A stretch of DNA of 64,000 bases, taken from the NCBI GenBank assembly GCA_021014945.1, contig MU266436.1:26637-90636 (forward strand), given 5' to 3'. A program made the translations under genes and the position numbers. Below are positions 33,108 to 44,400 of this stretch, one piece after another. The notes below the pieces were generated by a model. That model saw only the letters and a program-made list of their open reading frames with translations. It did no database searches and was not told the DNA's origin. The number at the start of each line of letters is the position of its first letter. Within the stretch, counting starts at the first letter, position 1. Origin of the DNA: Leucogyrophana mollusca. Lineage: Eukaryota > Basidiomycota > Agaricomycetes > Boletales.

Positions 33108-36100
33108 ATGCCGAGAAAGAAAAAGGAAGAGGAAGAAGTGTATCACGTCGGTATGCGCGACATACTACGCTCTTGGTTCTGAACCGGCGATCTGACGATA
33201 ACTGCAGAGGTGATAACACAGGCTCGCATTAATGAGGATCTGGAATGGGTGAGCATCGACTGGAGAAAGTCTAGCTGCCAGTCATAATGATACTGACATA
33301 CGCGACGCAGGAATACTACGTGAAAGTGAAAAATCTCTCTGCTCTTTGTGTTATCGATGCTGAACGGATGCAATCAGTGGGGAGGCTATGATTCCGATGC
33401 TAACAGGTAGGGTTGGGCTCGTGAGCGGACACTTCGGGTCTCACCTACTCCCAGCTGGGAGCCCCAGGAGAACGTCCAGGGGTGCGACCGGCTGCTCAAA
33501 AGCTTCTGGACCCACATTGGCCACGACGACAAAGACTATCCCATAGGATATCAGGTTGCTGCGAAGGACTTCTGGATCCGTAAGTCTCGTTATCAACAAA
33601 TCAATTGTCCTCAACACAGTGCAACAGAGAAGGAGAAGAAATACTTTTCTGAAACCTTTGCCGGCGAGAAATTGCGACGTGATGAATCCGAGAAAGAGGC
33701 AAAGAGGAAGACCAAGGAGAAACAGGTGCGCCGGGTGTCTTTCCGTACCCAACTGGATACATAAGCGCTTTTTCAGAAATCAGCAAAAGGGAAGTCGGTG
33801 AAACAACGGAAAAGCGTTTCGGATGATTCAGATGCGTCGTCAGACGTGCCCCTCTCGAGAATGGTTGGGTCTCTTTCCCAGAAGCGCAAAAAATTTGTGG
33901 TCGATGTGCGTAATGAGAAGTGTATGCTCCCCATGCCCTCCCCATTAACATCCGCCATCGAATAGTCAGACTCGGAATCCGACGGTCCGCCCATAAAACA
34001 GGTCAGAGCGCAGCTATCGGAGTCTGCAAGTGCATCCATCGCAGGTCCTTCAACGGATAAGGTCAGACAGACTCTGTTCCAGGTGATAGCTGAAATTAAC
34101 AGGGCTGTAGGGGAAGCAGAAGGCACCACCTCAACAGCCATCGTCATCCAGCTCACTGTTCCATGCATCATCACCTCCTCGTGCCTTGCCTGTCCCGCCA
34201 CGACCGTCGGCTTCCATTCCTGCCCCACCAAAGCCTGCCCCAGTCAGAACCCACCAAGACCAACTTGCTAAACCTCTTGTCAAGCAGATGGAGCTTCCAT
34301 CTCGTACGATCGCCTCTGGCAGCGCTTTGTCCACAAAGCAGCGTATCGCCTCCGGAGCCCCCGCCCCTGTGACCTCTAAACCCAAGCCCAAGCCTCCGAC
34401 GTTGATAACAAAGCCAAGCGCTCTTGCAGGTCTTAAAATGAAGAAGAACAAACCCTCGACTGGGACTCCTACGGACACCAGGAGTGCAGACGCTCGGACC
34501 CCCACGTCCGCTATGGCTCCGCCGAGGCCATCGGCCTCCAGTGCCCCGGGCTCCTCTTCAACTTCCCGGATCACCGACATGCCCAATGTGGCCTCGCCGA
34601 CATCCTACCATGATCATCAAGATGCAGATGTCCACATGGACTTGTTTGGGGCTGACGATCACCCTGCAACGCGAGACAGGCATGTTGCTCGCATCAGTGC
34701 ACACCATCACCGTTTAATCAGAGCCCACAGCCCAGAGCCTATGTTGGCAGCACCCCTTCCACCGAAGACCTTTGCGCAAGTCGCTGCCGATGAGTTCCTG
34801 AAGACAATGGAGTTTCCGGGGTAAGCATTTCCATCGTTCGTCGAAACAAAGACGTTTGAACTAACACATCCTCCATTTCTAGTCTCAATACCCCTTTGTA
34901 CGTGATCCGACCATTCTCTTCACGTGCGGTTTAACGAGTTCATTTCTAAAGGGAGCCTCCTGCTGGGATGGAGGACGTCGTCGAGCCATCGCCTCCCAAG
35001 GCCTGGGCTCCTCCGAAACCCACTGGTCTGCAAAAGTAAGCGCCATTCTTATAGTTGGGACGGTCGTTGAAACCTGGCATGTCAGAATACCGAAGAAGTG
35101 GAAGTGGTCGGGTGAGCTTTTCACAGACACCACACCGGATGATCCCGCAGATCGTCTATGTGAGATTGTCATGAAAGACCCCTCGGACCCCAAAGACGGC
35201 GCCCGCATCAGCCTGCTGGTATCTTCACACAACTTCCTGCGTATTCGCAGACTGTATTCTATCTCGCAGCTGTATTCCATACTCCGCGCCTGCGGTGAAG
35301 CTAAACAGTTTGCAAAGCTGGGGCCTGCTGGGAAGCAAGACGAAGAAGCGGTGACCGTGCTCGCACGTCATATGACTAGCAAGCGACAGGTTCGTGAATA
35401 CAACTTAAATCGCACCTTTACTAAACATCTTCTCAGGTAGCTTTGATTCCGCTCTCTCTGGATGGTTCAGAAATAGCTGTGTTACTCGTATTCCCAGCCA
35501 CGTCGGAAGGTCTCTGCACCTACCTGAAAGTCCCCCAGCATATGCGGGGTGACGAACCATTGCTTGTTGCCTTGATACCATGGAGGGTATCGTCTACTAA
35601 GTGTGCCAAGCATGAAGTACAGCGACCCCTCAGCCAAGTTTTGGGAGAACTGTCTTCAAGCAAGCCCATCACCAAGCTCGAGGAGCGGGCTGAAACCCGG
35701 CTCCTGAAGAAACGTTCGCTGGCACGAGCGATGAAGTTGCTCGGATTTCCAAAATCCATATTGGATTTCATAGCTTCTGGTAGCAGACCATACTGCATCT
35801 GGCCGTCTCCTACAGACGGCTCGCTGAAGAATCCAGGGCTTGAGACCGGCCTCCTCAAATTCATCTTGGGAAAGACCCAGGCGACCCTTGTCAGCCCGGA
35901 AACTCTTGCGCGAGTTGTCTTCATCCATATCGGGGCACTGGACACCATCAACAAGCTTCCGATGTTGGCAGCGAGGAGGAGGGACAATCCAGAGATCCAG
36001 TTCTATTCGTACGGCAGTCATCAGTCGGTACCTTGCGATCGATGGGGTGTTCGCGGGATATATCCACTGGGTAAGCAGAGTGACTTACTCGTATCGCTAA

Positions 36101-36805
36101 AGCTCACGGAGGTATAGGAGGCATCATGACGTTCACTCCTTCGGCCATTCTCGAGAACCCTGTGGGATGCTATCAGCTCATGGTTCAGGCTGCAGAGCAC
36201 CTCCTCTGGGAATGCTATCTGCTACCATCGGTGTTGGGTCTGATCACAACGTCAATATTGACTCAAGACGTCGGAGACATCCCTGGACTTCAAGGGTGCG
36301 TATTTTCTATTCCTTGCAACGAATCCCGCTCATAGTGGAGACCAGGGGAAATATATATCTGACACCGATTCTCGAACTCGTGGAAAATGGCAGCCTATCT
36401 GTCTTATCGGCGCCTTCTGAAAGCGACAGCCATCATGATCATAGCCCATGGCTACGTTGGCAACTTGGCGCAATGAGCATGGGCAGCGGGGAGCTAGCAA
36501 ACGAGTGTGTCAAGGCAGCTGCTAGCCAATATTCCAACGTTCCGGTGTCGCAAATTTTAGCTGCGACAGAGGCTGAGATATCCAAGGACTTGTGTCGGAT
36601 GCAGGTTCAGCCGGCAATCGCGGACAGCTACCGGCGTTTTGTTGTGATCAAAGCTGAATCCGACAGTCATATCTCTTGGGATAGGGACGAGGTGAGTGTC
36701 GACTTTGTTCCGTGGGGGAAGGACTCACTCGTTGTCCAGCTTGAGTGGTGCTCGGTTTCGAAGTTTGAATTTAAGGACGATTTCAAGTTTGATTTACCTG
36801 GCTGA
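33108..36805 (+). CDS. Chromodomain protein with Chp1-like layout
   Basis: The start at 33108 gives MPRKKKEEEEVYHV. An intron leads to EVITQARINEDLEW, another to EYYVK, another to WGGYDSDANS and then WEPQENVQGCDRLLKSFW. This is a chromodomain in which the aromatic cage residues seem kept (about Tyr12, Trp34, Tyr37), so binding to methylated histone H3 is expected. A long Lys/Ser/Pro-rich linker follows (33.6-34.8 kb). From 35.1 kb an ordered half begins: KKWKWSGELFTDTTPDDPAD, LVSSHNFLRIRRLYSISQLY and VALIPLSLDGSEIAVLLVFP suggest a SPOC-like barrel. FTPSAILENPVGCYQLMVQA and HLLWECYLLPSVLG could be a PIN-like fold. Chromodomain, SPOC-like and PIN-like parts in this order resemble S. pombe Chp1. 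The exon border near 36.3 kb is unsure. It ends at 36805. Confidence 0.7.
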
Positions 36806-37005
36806 AGCTGGATATTGTCGAATGTTCCGTCTATATACATACTGTCCCCAAGTGTTGTCTGCTATGTTTTAGCTGTGTTGCATGTGATTGCTTGGTCGGC
36901 GTGAAATTGTGGCCTTGCCCTTTTGGGAGCGCTCTGTGCCAACGCGCTCCTCCGGATCCTCTCTCTTTCCGTCCCAATACCTTTCCCTTCTATCCTTCGC
37001 CAGTC

Positions 37006-37763
37006 ATGTCTGGTTTGAATACCTGGTTACTAGATCCCGCATTACACGACTACCTCGCCATATTGAAAGGCGCGCGGAATGGCTTCGTATATGGCGTTAA
37101 AGTCAGGTTCCCTCATGCTTTGATCATGGCAATACTGTTTGGACGAGGAGAGTGAGTACTGTGCGCGGTTTCACTCTACTAACAGAGCCGTAACTCCCAG
37201 TTTGAAATTGTAGCTGGCAATCCCGTCTTCGCGTTATCTATAAGGCGACTAAGCAGCATGCGTTTAACCTCGCCAAGTTCGTCTCGATTTATAAAGCGCT
37301 CATGCTAGTACAGAAGAAGGTCAATGGAGGAAAGGAACGCACAGCAGATACTTTCATTGCTGGCTTGTTGGGCGGATACTTCGTTTTCGGCGATCGAACA
37401 GCGGTCAATGAACAGGTATGCGCTTGCTCCCGATGCTTCGTCATTTTGTTTTGACAAGCTGGTGGCATCCAGATTGTGCTCTACGTTGTCTCAAGGGTCG
37501 TCGCTTCCCTTATACCTCGTACGGGAGCTCCGTATTCCAGAGCGCCCTCACCCACCTCAGGCGGAGCTGCTGCTGTCAGACCCATCCCACCCGACCCCCG
37601 CTACTTCTCCGTATTTGCTGCTTTGTCCTGGGGCGCAGTCATGTGGTTGTTCAAGAACCGGGGCGAAGCTATTCAGCCTGGGATGTTTAACTCTATGACG
37701 TACTTGTATCGCGATTCAGAGGTTTGGAATGATCTGCGGACTCTTTTCTGGCATAACACGTAG
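37006..37763 (+). CDS. Peroxisomal membrane protein 4 (PXMP4/PMP24, Tim17-like family)
   Basis: The ATG at 37006 encodes MSGLNTWLLDPALHDYLAIL. Then come KGARNGFVYGVKVRFPHALI and, after splicing, DWQSRLRVIYKATKQHAFNL, AKFVSIYKALMLVQKKVNGG and DTFIAGLLGGYFVFGDRTAV. The last exon gives IVLYVVSRVVASLIPR, FSVFAALSWGAVMWLFKNRG and SMTYLYRDSEVWNDLRTLFW, ending at TAG 37761-37763. The Gly-rich membrane helices and the final Y-R-D-S block are typical of PXMP4. The precise transport role of the family is not settled. Two introns are clear (GTGAGT and GTATGC donors). Length near 215 residues agrees. Confidence 0.9.
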
Positions 37764-37959
37764 AATTGGTGTTTTCATACCCGGTTGCCTGGTACTGTTC
37801 TACTATAATACAGAGGGTATTCACAGGTTGATAGATTTGTTTAGTCCGAATCAATGTCCTGGGGCAAATAATCGATCGTTCGAGGTATGCGCTGACATTT
37901 GTACTTTCGACGAGGTCAATGCTTAATCATGCTACCTATGAGATAGAACAGAGCTCACC

Positions 37960-38912
37960 TCAAGCATTTCTACCGCCGCTCTGCACGCTTTTTGACATGT
38001 ATGACAGAATACAAACTCTTGGACAAGCCAGCACATCTCCCCAGCCAAGTCGGTGGCTAAAAGATTTACGAACCAAGTCAACAAGATTGCGTAGGAGCTG
38101 GCAAACAAACGTGAACGAACCCGCTTCTATCTTGCCCGCGAGGAATCTTCGTCGGTTCTCCCACTTCAACATGGTCGAGTCCTTGTGTGTAGGGCAAGCT
38201 CCATAACCATGCGGGAAAATGTCCTCGTGCATTAGGACATGTCGCAGCTTTCGTATCCTATACCCGTGCAGCCGCACTAGCTCGTGATAGCCCTCAACGG
38301 TAGGGATGACAGCTATTTCTTGTTTGCTATACGAAGACAGAGGAGGGTGCAGAAGGTTTGCGCTAGCCTCGATGGCGACATCAGATAACTGGTGCAGCAC
38401 AGCATAGCCGTAAACTTTGAGTGGGTGTATGGACGCGTTGGCGAGCAGATGAGCATGCAGCGAATGGCGAAGTGATTCCGAAAGGGCGTATTTGTCGGCT
38501 AGAAGGAACAGCTGGGGAAGAAGTGGGAACGGTATGACTGTCCCATCGTCCGTGCGGTAGCGCGGGCCTTTGGGCCGCTTGGGAGGATCGGAAGGGTCAA
38601 TCAGAGAGGGCGGAAGAGGTGGAGAATGCAAGAGCCTGAGGAGAGTCTCCAGAGTCTCTGCAGGCTCATCCAAGTCCAGAGTCTGTTCCTCTGCATCGTC
38701 AGTGCCTGAGACGACCTGGAACCCTTGATCGCAGCACGCGAACATGTCTCCTAGAGAAATGAATTCATTGACACCCCCGTTCCTGACCCCGAGATGTAGA
38801 GAAACGGACCAAAAACTTCGCTTTTTTCGAGGCAGCACCGTTGCACCTCGAATAGCACGCCGTCGGGAATGGAACGCACGCGGAAATCCGCATTGTCACA
38901 GTGGAACATCAT
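37960..38912 (-). CDS. BTB/POZ domain protein
   Basis: Two exons. The first (from ATG at 38912) encodes MFHCDNADFRVRSIPDGVLF and EVQRCCLEKSEVFG. A 59-base intron (38751-38809, donor GTCCGT) restores the BTB junction KSEVFGDMFACCDQG. The second exon continues LDEPAETLETLLRLLHSPPL, LLPQLFLLADKYALSESLRH and LKVYGYAVLHQLSDVAIEAS, ending SGGRNA at 37960. Residues about 5-125 fit a BTB fold, which mediates dimerisation. Agaricomycetes carry very many such BTB proteins of unknown function. The N-terminus may extend through an upstream intron, since family members often have extra residues before the D-x-F-R-V motif. The role is unknown. Confidence 0.75.
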
Positions 38913-39482
38913 GTGGAAGCAGACAATCGAGAAGTACGAGTCTGGGCAATGCCATCTTATGGTGCAATTTGGGCTTTCTTATGGCTTTTCAAGCGCAGCT
39001 GCATTGCGTTGGAAGGCGTGTTGGATTGACGTGGAATCCGGATTATACTGATACGATACTGACTCGACAGTTCTGCGGCGTGGCAGGTCTGTGGAATCAG
39101 ACCCACGCGACTGCGCAATTCGCAGCCCACTTGGGCTTGTATCAATCACCGAGTCAAGATCCTGCGCACGTAGAATCATGTACATTGCACTCACGATAGG
39201 GCCATGCTGTGCGTTTGCACATCCCCTGCCTGCAGACAGTGTGCTATCAGAGCATTGTGCAATACATGGCAGATCTGTTAATAAATCGCGCGGAGGTGTC
39301 ACAACGTGAAAGGATGGAATGGAAGTGAGATATGATGGTGAGATAACAGAGGCACGAGTGAAAACCATGAACGCGCCGAACATCAAGCGCAACCAGAACA
39401 AAGCCGAGACGGTGGAGGTATCATCAAACAGAGGTAAAGCGGAAGTAGAATCTAAGTCACCAATAACCCGAGAGAACGACTT
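38913..39482. other. Intergenic region
   Basis: About 570 bases between the BTB gene start and the Ras-like gene stop, both on the minus strand. Long but uncharacteristic frames occur on both strands (for example minus 39401-38979). None resembles a protein family. I see no gene. Confidence 0.4.
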
Positions 39483-40354
39483 TCACATCACAACGCACTT
39501 TCCCTTCCGCGGCTCCTTGGGTGGCTTATCGACCCCTTTACCTGCCCCTGACCCACCACTTTCTGTCCGCTTCGTTTGCCGTAGAGCACGGACAAGGTTG
39601 ATGAAAAGAAGCTCCACGTTGTAGGCCGTTCTGGCCGATGTCTCCATGAACTCGCAGCCAAATGTTCGAGCGAGAGCGAGACCTTCTTCACGCGATACTT
39701 CTCGCTCGTAGGTCTTGTCGCATTTGTTCCCCACTAACATGAAGATCGGCTTCTGCCGCTTCACTTTTAGCATCGACTGTCGGAAGACTTCAAGACGCTC
39801 GAATGTTGACCGCGATGCAATCGAATACACCAGAATGAACCCCTGGCCCTCCCTGACCGACCCGAGTAAACTCACTCGCCAAATTTACAGCTAGTCCGGG
39901 GCACTTACCGTACCCACTGGTCACGGAGAGTCGCATATTCCTCTGTATACCCATTAGGAATCGGCATACAAACATGGTCGTGCGGCCTTACCTTGCCCAG
40001 CGGTGTCGATCACTTCGACAAAACACATCTTGTTATCCACAATTAGCTGTTTCCTATATGCATCTTCTATCGTTGGGTCGTAAGTCTGCGGGAGGTATAA
40101 GTTCATACTCCGGCTGTGACGGAGACGGCTCCATACCTCTGTTATCCGGATGATAGAAAGAACGGAGAGATCCATGAGCTATTAGTAACAGAACGCCGTC
40201 CTCGGAGGGCTTACCAACAAAGCAGTTGAGGGTGAACTTTGAGAGGGGTTAGGTTTGCAGATGGGGCGCATGGTTTGCAAGGACTCACTTGAACAGCCAA
40301 AGCAGTTTTACCTACACCACCGTCACCAAGGACTGCTACTCTCCAGTTATCCAT
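39483..40354 (-). CDS. Ras-family small GTPase
   Basis: The ATG at 40354 encodes [20 protein letters not shown] with the G1 loop GDGGVGKT. Then come [26 protein letters not shown] (effector loop), EVIDTAGQ (G3), [32 protein letters not shown] (G4 NKCD) and [17 protein letters not shown] (G5). The C-terminus is a basic Gly/Lys/Pro-rich tail ending KGKCVVM, a CaaX box for farnesylation, so it should sit on membranes. The Glu expected between FV and TYDPT is only restored if a 2-base exon (40137-40138) is included between two normal introns. The exact subfamily (Ras, Rsr1/Rap-like) is not decided. Length is about 205 residues. Confidence 0.88.
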
Positions 40355-41003
40355 TGCTGTGCCCGGTGTCAAAAGGACTGCTGGAAGCCAGAAAAGAGAA
40401 AACCGACCTTGAATGCAGCTGAAAGGGAGCGTGAACCAAAGGCTCAAATCTGAGAGGCAAATGAGCCTCAGGAATTATCAGCCGCAGCGAAAGATTATCG
40501 CACACCTCCAAAAGACGATAGTGGACTTGAAGGTCGGAGGACGTGAGTATATAGGATACCTTAAGAAATGAGGCGTTGGCACGCGAGAAGAGAGAAGCTG
40601 AGAGAACAGGACGTCGTGGAGATTCGTGGAAAGGTCGTAAAGAAAGGCGCAAAAAAGGCCCTCAAGCAAGACAGAGAGAAGTGTAGCAGCAACAAAAGAG
40701 AAGGAAACGGCGTTGATGAAGTGTTGCAGCTCCTCGAAGCGTCGTATTTCTATTCTGCGTCTGCACTGCAAGTTTGCTGATGCTTGGTTAAAACCCCTCT
40801 TTTTTGGCCACAATGCTCCCGAAAATGGAAAATCCCCATGGATAAATATAAAGTTTGGGCCAGATTTATACCATTATATTTGTTTTTCCTATATTAAATT
40901 CATTGATCCCGGTAGGGTAGTTCGCCCTCCTCAAGCCGACTGCCAGTCTACTTTTACCTCTTGACTCCCATTTCCATACAGCTATATCTACAACAGAAGG
41001 CGC
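40355..41003. other. Ras-like gene upstream region
   Basis: About 650 bases upstream of the Ras-like gene and downstream of the small 41.0-41.5 kb gene. An AT-rich part lies at 40.84-40.91 kb. Short plus-strand frames at 40568-40964 are Lys/Arg-rich but show no domain. Confidence 0.4.
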
Positions 41004-41490
41004 TTATACGGTGTCTTGCTCGCCCTCAGGACTGTCCATATCAAGACCGTCTCCAGGCTTTGCATGTGCGATTGTCTCCACGCCCGGGAGATCCCGGTCT
41101 GTACTGGCCGAGGTAGGTACCCAGCGGCCCTCTCGTGAACAGCCTCCTGTAAGTACTCAAGTACACTCAGTCAGCATCTTTCCTTTTGGAAGGAAAACTA
41201 CGCATGTGCTCAAACTTTCAAACAATCTTTTTATCCTTACACGGCTTGCCATGCTTGCAAGGCGTGCTGCTTTCCCGGTAATCGCCTCAGATAAAATCAT
41301 CATAATACGCGAGGTGATAACCAGCTTCAGTACGCGATCGATGCATGGATGCGCCTGAGGTAAGTTCCGCGGACAGCCTAATTGTCTGCCGTGAGTATCT
41401 GATAATGGCTAGTCACATTACCTGCCCGTCATAGCGCTCGCTGAAGCACCTTCCGCTCAAGCTCCTGAAGGAACGGAAAATGTAGGGCAT
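41004..41490 (-). CDS. Small hypothetical protein (107 residues)
   Basis: Three exons, 41490-41422, 41354-41243 and 41146-41004, total 324 bases in frame. The introns are canonical (GTAATG...CTCAG, 67 bases, and GTGTAAGG...TTACAG, 96 bases). The product starts MPYIFRSFRSLSGRCFSERY, continues HPCIDRVLKLVITSRIMMIL and EAITGKAARLASMASRG, and ends acidic (GDGLDMDSPEGEQDTV). The first part is basic with an amphipathic look and might be a mitochondrial leader, but this is weak. No known domain. Support is limited to clean splicing and a coding-like C-terminal exon. Confidence 0.45.
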
Positions 41491-44400
41491 TGTGGTCAAC
41501 TGACACGCCACCGATTATTTAATAGTGAGAATTTACGACCCACCACTAGTGAAAATCCGCACCTCGTTTTTTGTTGTGGGACATCGGGTCAAGGGTCGAT
41601 TGTCGACTGATCGAGTCTCTTTAATACCCTTGTTTCAGCTTCGAGGAGTTCTCGACTGATGAGTGCACATGAATCTAAGGTCCGATATGCTCACTGGAAT
41701 GGAAATCAGGTACCGAAGCGATTATCTGTTGCACAAGCGGAAAATCAGGAGTCAGCTGCGGTAAGGGGGACAGATCATAGAAGTGTCTCTCGTAGTCTCA
41801 GAGCGTGATCCGGTCCGTACTATGTACTTTGACTCGGGCAGAGCAAGATAACAATCCGAGTTCAATGTGGTCATTGAAGCTTATTAGACGAGGAGTCCTG
41901 TCAGAGTGTGGCAGGCACACTTACGTGAGCATAAGGGCATCCGGCCTCTAAGACGGGGCTCCATGAGTTGCCTTTTCGTTCAAACTGAGAGACTTGGGAA
42001 AAGGTCCCAGACCGCGGCTCCGACAGTCTCTATTCTTGTGCTTGTCACCGGTCATTATCTGATGGCCATGTCTGGAGCTTTATAATAGAAAGATGCTTGG
42101 GAGTAGACTCTGGTATAGGCACTGCTCGATTGGAAGCTGCCACTGACGCCGGACGGCAATTACTGTGAGCACGGACGACGCCGAGTTAAAGGAGCTCCAT
42201 TCCGTTTGTGGGGGCGATATCTGGGTAAATCAGATGTTCCGTGGCAAAATGTCAACATCGAGCATCGCGGGATTCACGAGAAACCTTGACAAGGACAACT
42301 TGATCCCCTTGTTATGTCAGGTGAAGTCGTAAGAGTCATGAAAGTGCTCACGGGGATGGCTTGACCGACCGCAAATCATTGTCGAGAGTACGTGTCGCAT
42401 CATTTTAGGGGGAGTCAATTGGCGATCCGCAGCTTCAACGCCCGCCGGTTTTTGAGGCTCTGGAACTACGCTGGAGTCATCTTCCATAGCAAGTACACGA
42501 TAAGGTTTTGTGCCCCGATGGTAATAATTGCGCTCACACCTCAGATGCGCATTAGGGCAAATATCGGAGCTTAGGAAATGGGCGATAGATGTTCCAATAG
42601 GGTACTCTTGCAGGCGCTCCGAATGGGTGGCCACGTCGAGTGGATGAGAGGCCACGTCTAGGCTACGTAGTCTTCTTCGATTCCGGGGAGCCTTCGTAGA
42701 AACCATAAAGCTTGTCGCCACCGGAACGATGCGGAGGGATAAGAATAACTGAGAGGGAAAACCAAGATTGGAAAAGGGGGGAAAGGTCCTAGGAAAGCGC
42801 CCTTATTTCCTTACGAATCATTTCGTGGGCAAAAGGGCGTCGACAGGCTTTATTTGGTCGCATCATCCCACCGGGATCTTGACGAGGGAGGGATAAACAA
42901 ACAAGGTTAAGTTTTTTGTCTTGTCGCAACGTTTGCTTTCGAGGGTGGAAGACATATCCAAGGATATAGGAGATAAAACGATTGGCGAACGTCCTTCGTT
43001 ATGCAGTTGCACCCAAGCTATAAAGACCGCGACCTCGGTCAGCTTTTACCTTATTCTCATCCCAACTGCCAACAGCTAGAAGAGGCAATACACGCCTCAA
43101 GTGCATGTCCAGATGGAGGTCCGTAAACCCTTGAGATGAATGATTGACATGGAAATGATCAACTCACGCCCATTAACTGATTCATTGATCGGGGGTAGTG
43201 TGCCGGTAGTGGCAGTATTGACGGCAGCTCGATAAGATCTTGTACCTTGGTGACGACGCTCCCCAACCGCAGACCCCAGCAGCCTGGAGACGGTAAACAG
43301 GAACGAACAACCAGGGGAGAGGGTGCCCAGGACAGGGGCCAAAGGCAGTGAGGCAGTGGAACAGACACACAATGCCAGCCCTATTGGTGAGCGTCCATAT
43401 ATAAGTTCCAACCAAGGGCCAGCATGGGGCGCTTTCTTTTGGTGCCAACTGGGGGAAGCTGGCGCCGACCCCTGGCCAGTATCCAACGCGCGGCCGCACA
43501 CTCCCTTCAGCTTCGTTTCCAACCAGTACCAACTGCACGATGAAGGGGAGAGTAAACAGGCATGTACGGCAAAATTTGGCAGTCCCGATCTGTCGTACCA
43601 GCGCGGCAAATTATAATCCGGCCAGTGCGGGCAGCGGGCGTCATTCTCGTCGTTCTGGCAAAAAGACCTCGTAACTTCCTTTATGCAAACAGACGAATGA
43701 CACGGTCGACGATCGGGGAATCCCCAGTTGAGGTGACAGCCTGAGCCTCGTTGGGCTCGAAGCCGTTACGTCCGCCGGGAGACAATCGAGCGAGTTGCAG
43801 TCCGTCATCCAAATAGCACCGCGGCGCACGATTCAAGCCAGGCGTTACGAAATAGACGACAAGGGCAGAGGGCTTGGTATGAATCTGAGTTTCCGCTCTC
43901 GCAAGATGAATCCTCATCCGCTGTTACCGTCTTCGGTTGAGCACCCGATAGTATGAAAGACCTAGTCTGCCGTAGGCGGACCATACAGAAGGAAGACAGT
44001 CGGTCCTTCTAAATAACGAAAGACCCTAGTCCCGGCGCCTGTGAGCACCAATTGAGTTGGCCTTTTGTCTGTGGAGCCCTCTACCGTGCGTCAGAGCCCG
44101 ATTTCATCGCCAGAATATGCATTCAGGCTCGAGGGCTAATACTTACCTTTAAAACACATGGAAAGTTCCGGGGGAGCAGGAAGATGGGCAGCTAGGGTTA
44201 GCGTGAGTAAGGAGAGACAGCACCATGGTTGATTGGCCAACATGTATCCAGTTGTGACGAATTGACAATGTTTTTCGTGGGGTTTTGGGACATCGCAAAC
44301 GCCCATAACGCCCGGGCCATGGCCAGCTGCAAAGAAGCAAACAGTTCATTTGATGAACAGCTCCGTCTGAACAAGTCAGAGCGTCCGGCGACCTGTCGTG

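Noticed and set aside
38979..39401. 140-residue minus-strand frame upstream of the BTB gene
   Set aside because: No domain, and a plus-strand frame of similar length overlaps it. Likely 3' untranslated sequence of the Ras-like gene and promoter of the BTB gene.
42317..42721. 134-residue minus-strand frame
   Set aside because: No recognisable family, no promoter fit, and it lies in a gene-poor stretch. The repeated DVASHPLDVATH comes from the GGCCACGTC repeat.
43097..43609. 170-residue minus-strand frame and overlapping plus-strand frames
   Set aside because: All frames here are similarly open, there is no domain, and the composition is not coding-like. Probably chance in GC-rich sequence.
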